Positions 8,440-15,732 of a stretch of 38,802 nucleotides of DNA are shown here, one piece after another. The notes under the pieces were generated by a model, which did not search any database, was not told the origin of the DNA, and saw nothing but the letters and a program-made list of their open reading frames with translations. The stretch lies in contig JAUQPP010000009.1 in the NCBI GenBank assembly GCA_030550315.1, forward strand, positions 1-38,802. The letters are read 5' to 3'. Source of the DNA: Thermotogota bacterium (lineage in GTDB: Bacteria > Thermotogota > Thermotogae > Thermotogales > Fervidobacteriaceae). Made by a program: the position numbers and the translations under genes. Position 1 is the first letter of the stretch; each line of letters begins with the position of its first letter.

Positions 8440-8640
8440 CCTCCCTCCGCAAGTGTGTGGGAAGTCCGGTGGAAATCCGGCGCGGGGCCGCCACCGTGAG
8501 TGGGGACGAAACCCACAGATTGCCACTGGCTGGTAAGCTGGGAAGGCGTGGGGAGTAGGACGATCCACAAGCCGGGAGACCCTACTTGCTGGAGGAAGGA
8601 TGCCATCCTCCACGGTCCCTGGGGATGGCCATCAATTTTT
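8440..8640 (+). promoter_or_regulatory. Cobalamin (adenosylcobalamin-type) riboswitch with expression platform
   Basis: The aptamer has the conserved core marks: GGGAAGTCCGGTGGAAATCC, GCGGGGCCGCCACCGTGAG, and the 3' B12 box AAGCCGGGAGACC just before ACTTGC. The outer P1 helix can be read directly: 8440-8454 (CCTCCCTCCGCAAGT) pairs with 8584-8599 (ACTTGC, a bulged T, GGAGGAAGG) with one A-C mismatch. The expression platform at 8591-8640 holds competing hairpins described separately. It lies directly upstream of a binding protein and permease, which fits repression of B12 uptake when cobalamin is plentiful. The leader ends 24 bases before the btuF ATG. Confidence 0.93.
8599..8640 (+). terminator. 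Intrinsic terminator of the cobalamin riboswitch
   Basis: GATGCCATCC (8599-8608) pairs with GGATGGCCATC (8623-8633), leaving one bulged C, and is followed by AATTTTT (8634-8640). The 5' arm overlaps TCCTCC (8606-8611), which can instead pair with GGAGGA (8591-8596) to form an antiterminator. The latter strand is consumed by P1 when ligand is bound, giving an OFF switch. Confidence 0.7.
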
Positions 8641-8663
8641 GCAAAGAGGAGGAGGAAAGAGGT

Positions 8664-9560
8664 ATGTTTTGGAGAGGTTCAAGGTGGTTAACCACAGTAG
8701 TACTTTTGATTGCCACTTCTTTAGCCCTTGCGATTGCGGTTGTCGACGATGCCGGAAGGATAGTCAACATTCCAGCACCACCGAGAAGGGTTGTTAGTGC
8801 TGCTCCAAGCGCAACAAGATATTTGATTGCACTCGGACTTGAAAATAGGATAGTTGGAGTAACAGCGTGGGATTCTTACAAAAAGGCGGAAAACATAGGT
8901 AACATGGTGCCACTAAACATCGAGAAGATTTATTCTCTGAAACCGGAGCTTGTAATAACATTCGGTGGCTTTCAATTTCCAGAAGTTGAAAAGCTCGAGA
9001 AAGCTGGTCTGACCGCGTACGTGTTGAACGCGAATACGCTGACGGATATAATAAAAGCTGTTGGACAACTTGGTGCGGTGTTCAACGTAAAGTCGAAAGC
9101 GGATTTGCTTGTGAAGCAACTGAGGGACAAGATGACGGAAATGGGTATTAAAACGTCAAAGATACCTCTGGAGAAGCGACCTCGCGTGTTCTTCACAATC
9201 ACCGTTCCCGACAAGAACACGAAAGAATTGTGGACAGCAGGAACAGGATCGTACGCGAACGAGCTTATTGTCATCGCTGGTGGAAGGAACATCGCAGCTC
9301 CATACACGGGTAACAACGGTTGGCTTTCCGTTAGTTGGGAGTGGCTTGTTCAGGAGGATCCGGACATAATCGTCGTTGCCGCTTACGGGGATAGAAACGC
9401 GGCACTTCAGGCGATTAAAGAACACGCGATAATGAAGAACCTTAAGGCAGTTAAGAATAATAAGGTACTTGTTGTCGACGGTGATGATTTGAGCCAGGCA
9501 GCACCGCACATTTTTGATTACCTCGAAGTCTTTCACAACTTCTTCTACGGAGGCAAATGA
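8664..9560 (+). CDS. btuF: Periplasmic binding protein of a B12 ABC transporter (BtuF-like)
   Basis: A 298-residue secreted solute-binding protein of the class III (FecB/BtuF) fold. It starts with a signal peptide (charged start, hydrophobic core about residues 10-25). The mature part begins with VVDDAGRIVNIPAPPRRVVSAAPSATRYLIALGLENRIVGVT, pattern typical of the family, with the second lobe carrying IIVIAGGRNIA-type residues (ELIVIAGGRNIAAP) and the closing DPDIIVV segment. The start at ATG 8664 follows GGAGGAGG. A longer frame from 8586 runs through the riboswitch and is rejected. Substrate is inferred from the cobalamin riboswitch upstream; the fold alone would also fit a siderophore or heme. 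It overlaps btuC by 4 bases. Confidence 0.88.
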   Translation: MFWRGSRWLTTVVLLIATSLALAIAVVDDAGRIVNIPAPPRRVVSAAPSATRYLIALGLENRIVGVTAWDSYKKAENIGNMVPLNIEKIYSLKPELVITFGGFQFPEVEKLEKAGLTAYVLNANTLTDIIKAVGQLGAVFNVKSKADLLVKQLRDKMTEMGIKTSKIPLEKRPRVFFTITVPDKNTKELWTAGTGSYANELIVIAGGRNIAAPYTGNNGWLSVSWEWLVQEDPDIIVVAAYGDRNAALQAIKEHAIMKNLKAVKNNKVLVVDGDDLSQAAPHIFDYLEVFHNFFYGGK

Positions 9561-10579
9561 CCTTGGGACAAAATGCGCACGGTGCAGGAGGCTTAAAGAG
9601 AACGGGGAGACGTCTGCTCCCCGTTTTTCTGGTTTTCACGTTTTTTCTAGCCTTTCTCGTTAACCTGTCGTTGGGTTCGGTAAATTTCACACCCGTGAAG
9701 ATCCTTCGTTCACTCACAGAAGATGGCTCCGATAGTTACCTTATCTGGTCGATCAGGTTTCCACGCGTGGTGATGGCGACGCTCACCGGTATGGCCCTTG
9801 GACTTGTGGGGAATGTATTTCAATCGATTATGAAAAACCCGCTTGTGGATCCTTACTTGATAGGTACCTCTGCGGGAGCGTTGTTTGGTGCGTTGCTTGG
9901 AATATACTTTATCGTCAACTCGATTGCGTTTGTGAGTATTCCTCTGATGAGTTTCATATTCTCCATAGTAGCTTCGATGATAACAATTCTGATCGCAAGA
10001 AAGGGAACAATTATACCGGTTGTGCACTTGGTTCTCAGCGGTGTCTTGGTGAGCACACTTTTCTCAGCTGGGAGTATGTTGTTGCTCAATATAGCTAACA
10101 GAACGCTGGTGGGCGGCCACATCTGGCTCTACGGAACGTTTTCTGGGATGACGATGCGGGATATACCTCTGCCGTTAGTTTCGTTCATTGCTTTATTTAT
10201 TTCCACATTGGTGCTCTCCAGACAACTTGACGCAATGTCACTTGGTGAGCGCGAAGCAAAAGGGCTGGGAGTTAATACGGAGTTTGTCAAATGGTATTTC
10301 TACCTACTCGGATCGTTCACAACGGCAACGTTTGTTTCCAAAACCGGCATTATTGGTTTTGTCGGTTTGGTCGTTCCACATATGGCGCGTATGATTGTTG
10401 GACCAAAACATTTCAGAAATGTTTGGACTACCATTTTGATAGGAGGCACATTGTTGCCGGTGTGTGATACCGTTGCGCGCACGATTCTTAATCCTGTTGA
10501 GATACCGGTTGGTATAATAACGGCATTCATAGGCGCACCGTTTATGTTCGTGCTACTCAAGTTGAAAAATGGTTCTTAA
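9557..10579 (+). CDS. btuC: B12 ABC transporter permease (FecCD/BtuC family)
   Basis: A 340-residue inner-membrane permease with about ten predicted helices. Family marks include the early SIRFPRVVMATLTGMALGLVG segment, MKNPLVDPYLIGTSAGALFGA, and the GFVGLVVPHMARMIVGPKH motif that contacts the ATPase. The start ATG overlaps the btuF stop (ATGA) behind GGAGG, so translation is coupled. The first 45 bases encode a hydrophilic tail, and a strong terminator-like hairpin lies at 9601-9628 inside the coding sequence. No ATPase gene follows: the next gene is convergent and starts overlapping at the shared TTAA. The ATPase must be encoded elsewhere or be shared. Confidence 0.92.
   Translation: MTLGQNAHGAGGLKRTGRRLLPVFLVFTFFLAFLVNLSLGSVNFTPVKILRSLTEDGSDSYLIWSIRFPRVVMATLTGMALGLVGNVFQSIMKNPLVDPYLIGTSAGALFGALLGIYFIVNSIAFVSIPLMSFIFSIVASMITILIARKGTIIPVVHLVLSGVLVSTLFSAGSMLLLNIANRTLVGGHIWLYGTFSGMTMRDIPLPLVSFIALFISTLVLSRQLDAMSLGEREAKGLGVNTEFVKWYFYLLGSFTTATFVSKTGIIGFVGLVVPHMARMIVGPKHFRNVWTTILIGGTLLPVCDTVARTILNPVEIPVGIITAFIGAPFMFVLLKLKNGS
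9601..9628 (+). terminator. Terminator-like hairpin inside the 5' end of btuC
   Basis: AACGGGGAG (9601-9609) and CTCCCCGTT (9617-9625) form a perfect 9-base stem with a 7-base loop, and the T-run at 9624-9628 follows directly. By form this is a strong intrinsic terminator, although it lies in codons 15-24 of btuC. Translating ribosomes could suppress it. Confidence 0.5.
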
Positions 10580-11787
10580 TCCTCAGTTGCTTGATGTATC
10601 TGATCCTGTATGGATGATTCCGATGATTCTGATAGCTCCAACGCTTCCGATGTAAGAACATAGTACCTTTCCCTACTCGCTGATACACTCGAAACAACAT
10701 CTCTCATCTTTTGATTCTGGAAATCCGCAAACGAGAAAAGTACAATTTCGTCTGGCTTTAATTCCAAGATGGTTTCCATCATCCTTTTTAGTAACCCGTG
10801 GTCGCCTTTCAGTGTGTGCACTCCAAGCCCTATCCTCACTTTCGAAAGACTTCCAACGCGCCGTTCTGCTGAGGTCGAAATCTTGACTACATCACTGATG
10901 TAGGGACTGTAGACCATCAGACATGCGTAATCAAGGAATCCATCCCTAAGCCAAGTTACCCAGTCTTGGAATCTGTTGGGTAACCCATCGGATGCGTAAT
11001 TACCAAAAACCGCGGCCGATAAGTTCTTACCGTACTTTTTCACACGTCTGTAGATTTCTTCCACGGTCAAATTTACCTGAAGAGTTCTGAATCTGTTGAA
11101 CTCCTCCTCCGTTGGTGTTATCTCTTTCCCAATTTCCGACGAGTACGTTTCCAGCCAGCGTTGAAAATTTTCAAGCGCAATAGGGTTATAACCAAAGTGT
11201 CTGTAAGGGTATCTGATAAAGTCAAGGTGAATCTCATCAACATCGTAACTTGCTGCTATCTCCTCGGCGATACTTGCAACATAGTCTCGCACTCCAGGTA
11301 CACCAGGGTCAAGAAAGATGCCTTCGACAAAGCCATTTGCTTTAGTATAAGTAAGTAGTGAAACTCCGGAAGCGTCGTATGTGACCCATTCTGGAAACTT
11401 ATTAACTACGTGATTCGGATCCTTCGGTCGCGAAGTAAATGGCCAAGCGTAGAATGTGTTCATCCAAGCGGAAATCTTGATCTTGTGTGGTTTTGCAAGT
11501 TCTATTATCATCTCCAGCGGATCAAAAGTTTCAGATTGTTTCTCCAAGGCTTCAGCCCGTGGTAGAATGCTCGAATTATAGTACGCATCCATTCTTCCGA
11601 CGACCTGGATATAGAGTCGATTGATACCCATTTCCACTGCAAGGTCAACTACTTGCCGTACCTTGTCCGGTGATGTAATCTGATCCCTTACCACCCAGAT
11701 TGACAAACCAGTTGCGTTTACATGATTTCCAAGTCCAAAGGAAAAGAAAAGTAACAAGAGGAGAACTGGTGGTACAAAATCCCGCAC
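10576..11787 (-). CDS. Secreted glycoside-hydrolase-like protein (GHL10/DUF187 type)
   Basis: A 403-residue exported protein with a strongly hydrophobic signal peptide (residues about 7-22). The mature part resembles the GHL10/DUF187 family of TIM-barrel, glycoside-hydrolase-like proteins: an opening WVVRDQITSPDKVRQVVDLAVEMG strand-helix, an acidic/aromatic KIKISAWMNTFYAWPF segment, VDEIHLDFIRYPY with its acidic pair, and a late LDYACLMVYSPY strand. The substrate is unknown; cell-wall or polysaccharide processing is a guess. The TTG at 11796 abuts GGAGG too closely; GTG 11787 is 9 bases from it and is preferred. A terminator hairpin lies only about 30 bases upstream, and the 3' end overlaps btuC by the TTAA shared by both stops. 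Confidence 0.72.
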   Translation of the reverse strand: MRDFVPPVLLLLLFFSFGLGNHVNATGLSIWVVRDQITSPDKVRQVVDLAVEMGINRLYIQVVGRMDAYYNSSILPRAEALEKQSETFDPLEMIIELAKPHKIKISAWMNTFYAWPFTSRPKDPNHVVNKFPEWVTYDASGVSLLTYTKANGFVEGIFLDPGVPGVRDYVASIAEEIAASYDVDEIHLDFIRYPYRHFGYNPIALENFQRWLETYSSEIGKEITPTEEEFNRFRTLQVNLTVEEIYRRVKKYGKNLSAAVFGNYASDGLPNRFQDWVTWLRDGFLDYACLMVYSPYISDVVKISTSAERRVGSLSKVRIGLGVHTLKGDHGLLKRMMETILELKPDEIVLFSFADFQNQKMRDVVSSVSASRERYYVLTSEALELSESSESSIQDQIHQATED

Positions 11788-11815
11788 TCTCAGCAACCTC
11801 CAAAAAGTTTAAAAA

Positions 11816-11845
11816 AGCCGCCAACGGAAGCCGTTGGCGCTTTTT
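11816..11845 (-). terminator. Bidirectional intrinsic terminator after fliE
   Basis: CGCCAACGG (11819-11827) and CCGTTGGCG (11831-11839) form a perfect 9-base stem with a 3-base loop. On the minus strand it is followed by a run of six T (TTTTTT then AAAC), ending the flgB-flgC-fliE transcript. On the plus strand five T follow, so it could also stop transcripts coming from btuFC. It lies in the gap directly upstream of the GHL10-like gene. Confidence 0.85.
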
Positions 11846-11904
11846 CGAAAATTTCACCAACACATCTTTCCATTTTGGGTTAACAACGGGAGAGAAAAAT
11901 ATTA

Positions 11905-12195
11905 TCAGAACTGCATCCTCATTATTTCCCTATAGGCATCAACGATCTTGTTTCGAACCTCGACCGTTAACCTAAGAGAAATGGAGGCCTTTTCAGCCTC
12001 TACAATGAGTTCGTGAATGTTGCTAATTCTACCAGTTGCAAAATCATCCGTCATTTTTTCCACCTTTTTTTGCTGTTCGTTTACGGATTTTAAGGCATCG
12101 GAAAGTATCTTCCCAAATTCGCTCTCAAACCTAGCTAATTCGTTCTTTTGTTGAACCCCGCCAAAAGTTTTATTACTCCCAACTCGTTCAATCAT
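11905..12195 (-). CDS. fliE: Flagellar hook-basal body protein FliE
   Basis: FliE joins the MS-ring to the proximal rod of the flagellum. The 96-residue product has the characteristic C-terminal half: an alpha-helical region with [34 protein letters not shown], the family's signature ending. The open frame starts at a TTG (12213), but the ATG at 12195 sits 7 bases after GGAGG and is the better start. It is the last gene of the flgB-flgC-fliE cluster, 33 bases after flgC, and a terminator follows. The usual fliF does not follow, so the cluster is split from the other basal-body genes. Confidence 0.95.
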   Translation of the reverse strand: MIERVGSNKTFGGVQQKNELARFESEFGKILSDALKSVNEQQKKVEKMTDDFATGRISNIHELIVEAEKASISLRLTVEVRNKIVDAYREIMRMQF

Positions 12196-12228
12196 CGCAT
12201 CACCTCCTCGCAAGGAGACTGAAAGAGG

Positions 12229-12645
12229 CTATCTACCTATTTGCAACGCTGCCGTAATCATTGCCTTTGTAGTGTTGATGGCCATTGCGTTGGCTTCATA
12301 TGCCCTTTGTGCGTTGATCATGTCAACCATTTCACGAATGATATTCACGTTCGGAAGCCTTACGTAACCGTTTTCGTCTGCGTCTGGATGTGTTGGATCG
12401 TACACAATTCGGAACTCCGAAGGGTCTTCGTGAATATGTTTAACAATGACACCACCGTTTTCCAGGCGTCCTCCGAAGTTTCTAACCAATTCTTGAAAAA
12501 CCGGAATTTTTCTTCTGTAAGGTTCACCGCGTTCTGTGCGTGTTGTTTCCGAGTTCGCGATGTTCGTGGAGATTATCTCTATTCTTAACCTCTGTGCCGT
12601 CAAACCAGTTGCGGAGATACCGAAAATGTTAAACTCACTCTGCAT
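12229..12645 (-). CDS. flgC: Flagellar basal-body rod protein FlgC
   Basis: FlgC is a proximal rod protein exported by the flagellar type III system. The 138-residue product has the N-terminal rod-protein motif (GISATGLTAQRLRIEIISTNIANSET, with the ANSET core), the central GGVIVKHIHEDPSEFRIVYDPTHPDAD strand region and the C-terminal helix MINAQRAYEANAMAINTTKAMITAALQIGR. Length is typical. The start ATG follows a GGAGG-containing stretch (TCGGAGGTTTGG). It is 35 bases after flgB in the same operon. Confidence 0.96.
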   Translation of the reverse strand: MQSEFNIFGISATGLTAQRLRIEIISTNIANSETTRTERGEPYRRKIPVFQELVRNFGGRLENGGVIVKHIHEDPSEFRIVYDPTHPDADENGYVRLPNVNIIREMVDMINAQRAYEANAMAINTTKAMITAALQIGR

Positions 12646-12680
12646 GGTTCTCCAAACCTCCGAGAAGATTCATGTTAAAC

Positions 12681-13073
12681 TTATCTGATGTTTCTCACTA
12701 CGGTGTTGTATCTATCGATGTTTGCGCTCATCAACCTTGCCAAAGTCTGATATCTGAGCGCGTCTCTGACCATCTCAGTAATCTCCATATCTATGTCCAC
12801 GTTATTTTTATCGTTCGTTATAGAGGTACTCTTTTGTGTCACTTGCTTTGCCGTAACAATTTTTGTGGCCGGTGGTAGGTGTTTTTCATGCGTTGTAAAG
12901 AGCTTCAGCTTCATTTTGGATTCCTGGAGGTACTCTTCGAAGGCGACATACTTTCTTTTGTATCCTGGTGTTTCGGCGTTGGCAATGTTTTGCGCGTGTA
13001 ATTCTTGCCTTTTAAGTTGAACATCCAACGCAGTTTTAAGTGTATCAAAGTTCGAGTTGAAGATTGAATTCAA
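12681..13073 (-). CDS. flgB: Flagellar basal-body rod protein FlgB
   Basis: FlgB is the cell-proximal rod protein of the flagellum. The 130-residue product has the rod N-terminus (LDVQLKRQELHAQNIANAETPGYKRKYVAFEEYL) and the closing helix EMVRDALRYQTLARLMSANIDRYNTVVRNIR. The open frame extends to 13214 and would add 47 hydrophobic or unrelated residues; TTG 13073 lies 7 bases after GGAGG and gives the normal FlgB length, so I choose it. It is the first gene of the flgB-flgC-fliE operon, with a promoter just upstream. Confidence 0.94.
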   Translation of the reverse strand: MNSIFNSNFDTLKTALDVQLKRQELHAQNIANAETPGYKRKYVAFEEYLQESKMKLKLFTTHEKHLPPATKIVTAKQVTQKSTSITNDKNNVDIDMEITEMVRDALRYQTLARLMSANIDRYNTVVRNIR

Positions 13074-13096
13074 ATTACCACCTCCACACTTGATAT

Positions 13097-13126
13097 ATTC
13101 TACCACAAACAAGAAAAATCCTACAA
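13097..13126 (-). promoter_or_regulatory. Possible sigma-A type promoter of flgB
   Basis: On the minus strand, TTGTAG (13126-13121) and TAGAAT (13102-13097) are separated by 18 bases. This would start transcription near 13090, about 17 bases before the TTG start, leaving just room for the ribosome binding site. The region is shared with the divergent lipoprotein gene, whose own promoter I cannot assign with confidence (a TATAAT lies at 13137-13142 without a clear -35). Confidence 0.5.
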
Positions 13127-13190
13127 GAACAGTTTTTATAATTTTGTGGTCTAATATATAGTGAGCTTGTTCATGGAGGTGATTTAGCGT

Positions 13191-15722
13191 ATGACGATTT
13201 TGAAGGGAAGACACTTAGCTTGCGTAATCCTCTTTTCCATCTTGAGTCTTCTTTCATTACTTATTTCTTCGTGCGGTGTCAAAATTCCCAGCGGAACACC
13301 GGAAAAAGTCACGGTCAATTACGAAAAGTATCTCGAGTTCCCGTTGACGAATCTACGGTTCTCAGTGAAAGATTCTCTAGTCGAGTTTGAAAACGCCCTT
13401 CGAGAAGCGGGCTTAAATTTGGAGAAAAGCGATCCTATTATCTTATCCTTTGCAACGGAGGTTTCACTCTCACCATCAACGTTTCTTGAGAACTTTAAAC
13501 GTCAACTTGATGAGATGTTAGGCGAGTTTACCGAAGGTTTGAGTTTTCAGCTGGACGTAAACGGACTTACGTCCTCGCTTTCTGGAAGCTTCACGTTACC
13601 GGAGCTTCCAGGAGTCCAGCAATTCAGTGTTAGTGTTTCTGACGTGCCGGTTGATAATCTGATACTGGTGCAGGATGTAGCAGTTTTAGTCGGTCCAAAC
13701 GGTTCTGTGCTACTTTCTCCACTGCTCACGACACTTCCGTTCGAAGAAGCCATTTTTGCGCAAACGTATTTGAAGGTGACATTCATACCTACATCTGGAG
13801 GCTTGCTGAACCTGTCCCTTGAGCTTGACGGTGCTGAAATTCCCATGAATCAAACAATTCAGAACTTAACAATTCGGAGAAGTTCGACTTTGATACTGAA
13901 AAACAAAATAAGCGATGTTGTCAGCGGTAAGCTCACGATAGAGTTGCAAAACAACAGGCTGAGTTATTTCAAAAATCTTGATCTTTCCCGGGTGACCGAA
14001 AATGGTAAGATTCGCGTGGATATACCAGATCGAACGATCGGTCTTGTAGACGAGGACTGGCAGTTGAAACTTTCTGGTAGTTTTGACGGAGAGGTTGGCA
14101 TTCCGGGCTTCTCCGGGAACCTTCTCCAATCAATTTCTTTGAGGAGTGGCACTGTAAACCTCGGAAGTGGAACGGGTAGCGGTACAAGAGTGACGGTCAA
14201 CGTGTTGGAAAATTACTTCAAAATTGGTGATGGAATCAAGATATCCGGTTATTTGGAATTCTCTGGAACAGTATCGGCGGATTTGAGACAGCCGCTGAAC
14301 TATAAGATAACACCGAATATATCCATCAAAGCCGTGAAAGATTACAGAATTAGCATCACCGTTGAGAAGCCCGGTTTGGTAAGCTACCTAAAGTTTACAA
14401 ACGATAGTGGCTACCTTGTTATGAATTTTTCGGGCATCACGGTGAGAAATGCTACAACAACCTTTGGAGAGATGTTAACTGCACCTGAAGTGAGGATAAG
14501 TTTCAAAGGTGTTGAGCTTCCAAAAGAGCTGAATGTGGTACTCGAAGCGGATGTAACTTCGCGCAACGTTTCTTATAGCGTAGCGTTGCCAAGTGGCCAA
14601 GACATCAAGATAGAGCGCGCGATAATCGACCCAAGTGTCGTTTCTGGGCAGGTTTTGGATGTGAGTTACCAAATTCCGCAGTTCTTAACGCATACTGTTA
14701 ACTCCCTTGACTTAGATGTTGAACTCCTTGTTGAGTACAAAAGCAGAGGTATCAGCATCAGTTTAGATCTTACTTCGAACTTCTTTGATCATAAGCGTTT
14801 GAATTTTGCTGACACAGGTGGGATGAGTCGGCAAGAAATTATATCAAAGAAAAGGACTATCGATCTTTCCACGTTCACCGAATTCAAGATCAAAATTGAA
14901 CCATCTATAAGCGCTGCCGTTGAGATAACTAACGTATCACTGCGAGATGGCGCGTACCTTGTTTTAAATCCGAAGGTTTCGAAACTCGAAGTTGATAACG
15001 TTTCCCTTAAGAACGTTTCCTACGATTTTGGTAAGATTGCGTCAGTCGATTTTGGAACGATACTGAGTGATGAAATAGCTTTCCTGAGAGAGCTTGATTA
15101 TCAAGTTAATGCGATTGGTGAGATAGAGGTTAGGAATGCTACGATAGCTCCTGTCATAAAGCTGAACCTTTCGGGCACTGAATACGTTATCACGAAAGAT
15201 AACCCTCAGAACGTTGGTCCAAGGATTGCAGAGCTTTTTAAAAACGGTCAAAGGATGGACGTATCTCTCAGATTTGACCTTTCGGGTGGGATGATTAATA
15301 AAGACAGTGAGCTAAAGTTTATTTTGCGCATTAAATTCCCGTTGCAGATGAAAACTTCGACCACGGATGTAAAGGTCTTCTCCAGTGAACTTTCAGGAGA
15401 TTTTTCAGGTTTACGCGCAGTTTTGGATCACGCTTCGAACGCAAAATTGAGGTTCAAGACCTGGAGGAATACAACGGGCTTGCTCGTCAAAGTTGTTATT
15501 AAAAAGGGAATGGACGTGATAATAGAGAAGGAACTTTCAACAAGTGCACCGGAAATCAGCTTAAGTTCTGAGGAGTTACGAAAGCTATCGGAAGGTGGGC
15601 TGACGTGCGAAATCCTGATACCGGCTAACAATACAGTCCAGTTGAACTACAGTGGAGAATTATTTGCATCACCATACGTAGCTGTGAAAATAAATGCGAA
15701 CGTCGAACAGAAATTGAAGTGA
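13191..15722 (+). CDS. Large lipoprotein of unknown function
   Basis: An 843-residue protein with an N-terminal lipoprotein signal peptide: hydrophobic core (about residues 9-26) and lipobox LISSC, so it is probably anchored by Cys28. The rest is rich in alternating hydrophobic and polar residues, with many short GTV/NVS/ISV-type strands and few helices, suggesting a long, mostly beta, extracytoplasmic protein. No catalytic motif is visible and I do not recognise the family. Loose internal similarity (LSGSFTLPEL, LSGSFDGEVGIPG, LSGDFSG) suggests repeated beta units. The start ATG follows GGAGGTGATT. The next gene begins about 10 bases downstream and also encodes an exported protein, so the two may form one envelope structure. 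Confidence 0.7.
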   Translation: MTILKGRHLACVILFSILSLLSLLISSCGVKIPSGTPEKVTVNYEKYLEFPLTNLRFSVKDSLVEFENALREAGLNLEKSDPIILSFATEVSLSPSTFLENFKRQLDEMLGEFTEGLSFQLDVNGLTSSLSGSFTLPELPGVQQFSVSVSDVPVDNLILVQDVAVLVGPNGSVLLSPLLTTLPFEEAIFAQTYLKVTFIPTSGGLLNLSLELDGAEIPMNQTIQNLTIRRSSTLILKNKISDVVSGKLTIELQNNRLSYFKNLDLSRVTENGKIRVDIPDRTIGLVDEDWQLKLSGSFDGEVGIPGFSGNLLQSISLRSGTVNLGSGTGSGTRVTVNVLENYFKIGDGIKISGYLEFSGTVSADLRQPLNYKITPNISIKAVKDYRISITVEKPGLVSYLKFTNDSGYLVMNFSGITVRNATTTFGEMLTAPEVRISFKGVELPKELNVVLEADVTSRNVSYSVALPSGQDIKIERAIIDPSVVSGQVLDVSYQIPQFLTHTVNSLDLDVELLVEYKSRGISISLDLTSNFFDHKRLNFADTGGMSRQEIISKKRTIDLSTFTEFKIKIEPSISAAVEITNVSLRDGAYLVLNPKVSKLEVDNVSLKNVSYDFGKIASVDFGTILSDEIAFLRELDYQVNAIGEIEVRNATIAPVIKLNLSGTEYVITKDNPQNVGPRIAELFKNGQRMDVSLRFDLSGGMINKDSELKFILRIKFPLQMKTSTTDVKVFSSELSGDFSGLRAVLDHASNAKLRFKTWRNTTGLLVKVVIKKGMDVIIEKELSTSAPEISLSSEELRKLSEGGLTCEILIPANNTVQLNYSGELFASPYVAVKINANVEQKLK

Positions 15723-15732
15723 GGTGGGGAAA

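Noticed and set aside
8217-8606. Minus-strand frame of 129 residues across the cobalamin riboswitch
   Set aside because: It runs antisense through structured RNA and the end of another gene, and has no recognisable motif.
8586-8663. Longer btuF start giving 26 extra residues
   Set aside because: The region is riboswitch P1 and terminator; the ATG at 8664 has a strong ribosome binding site and a proper signal peptide.
13157-13190. Tiny frame ATG-GAG-GTG-ATT-TAG before the lipoprotein gene
   Set aside because: It only overlaps the ribosome binding site of the lipoprotein gene; four codons with no own binding site are not supportable as a leader peptide.
13074-13214. Extended flgB N-terminus with a hydrophobic stretch
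   Set aside because: It would cover the promoter region and precede GGAGG; the TTG at 13073 gives the normal FlgB length and N-terminus.
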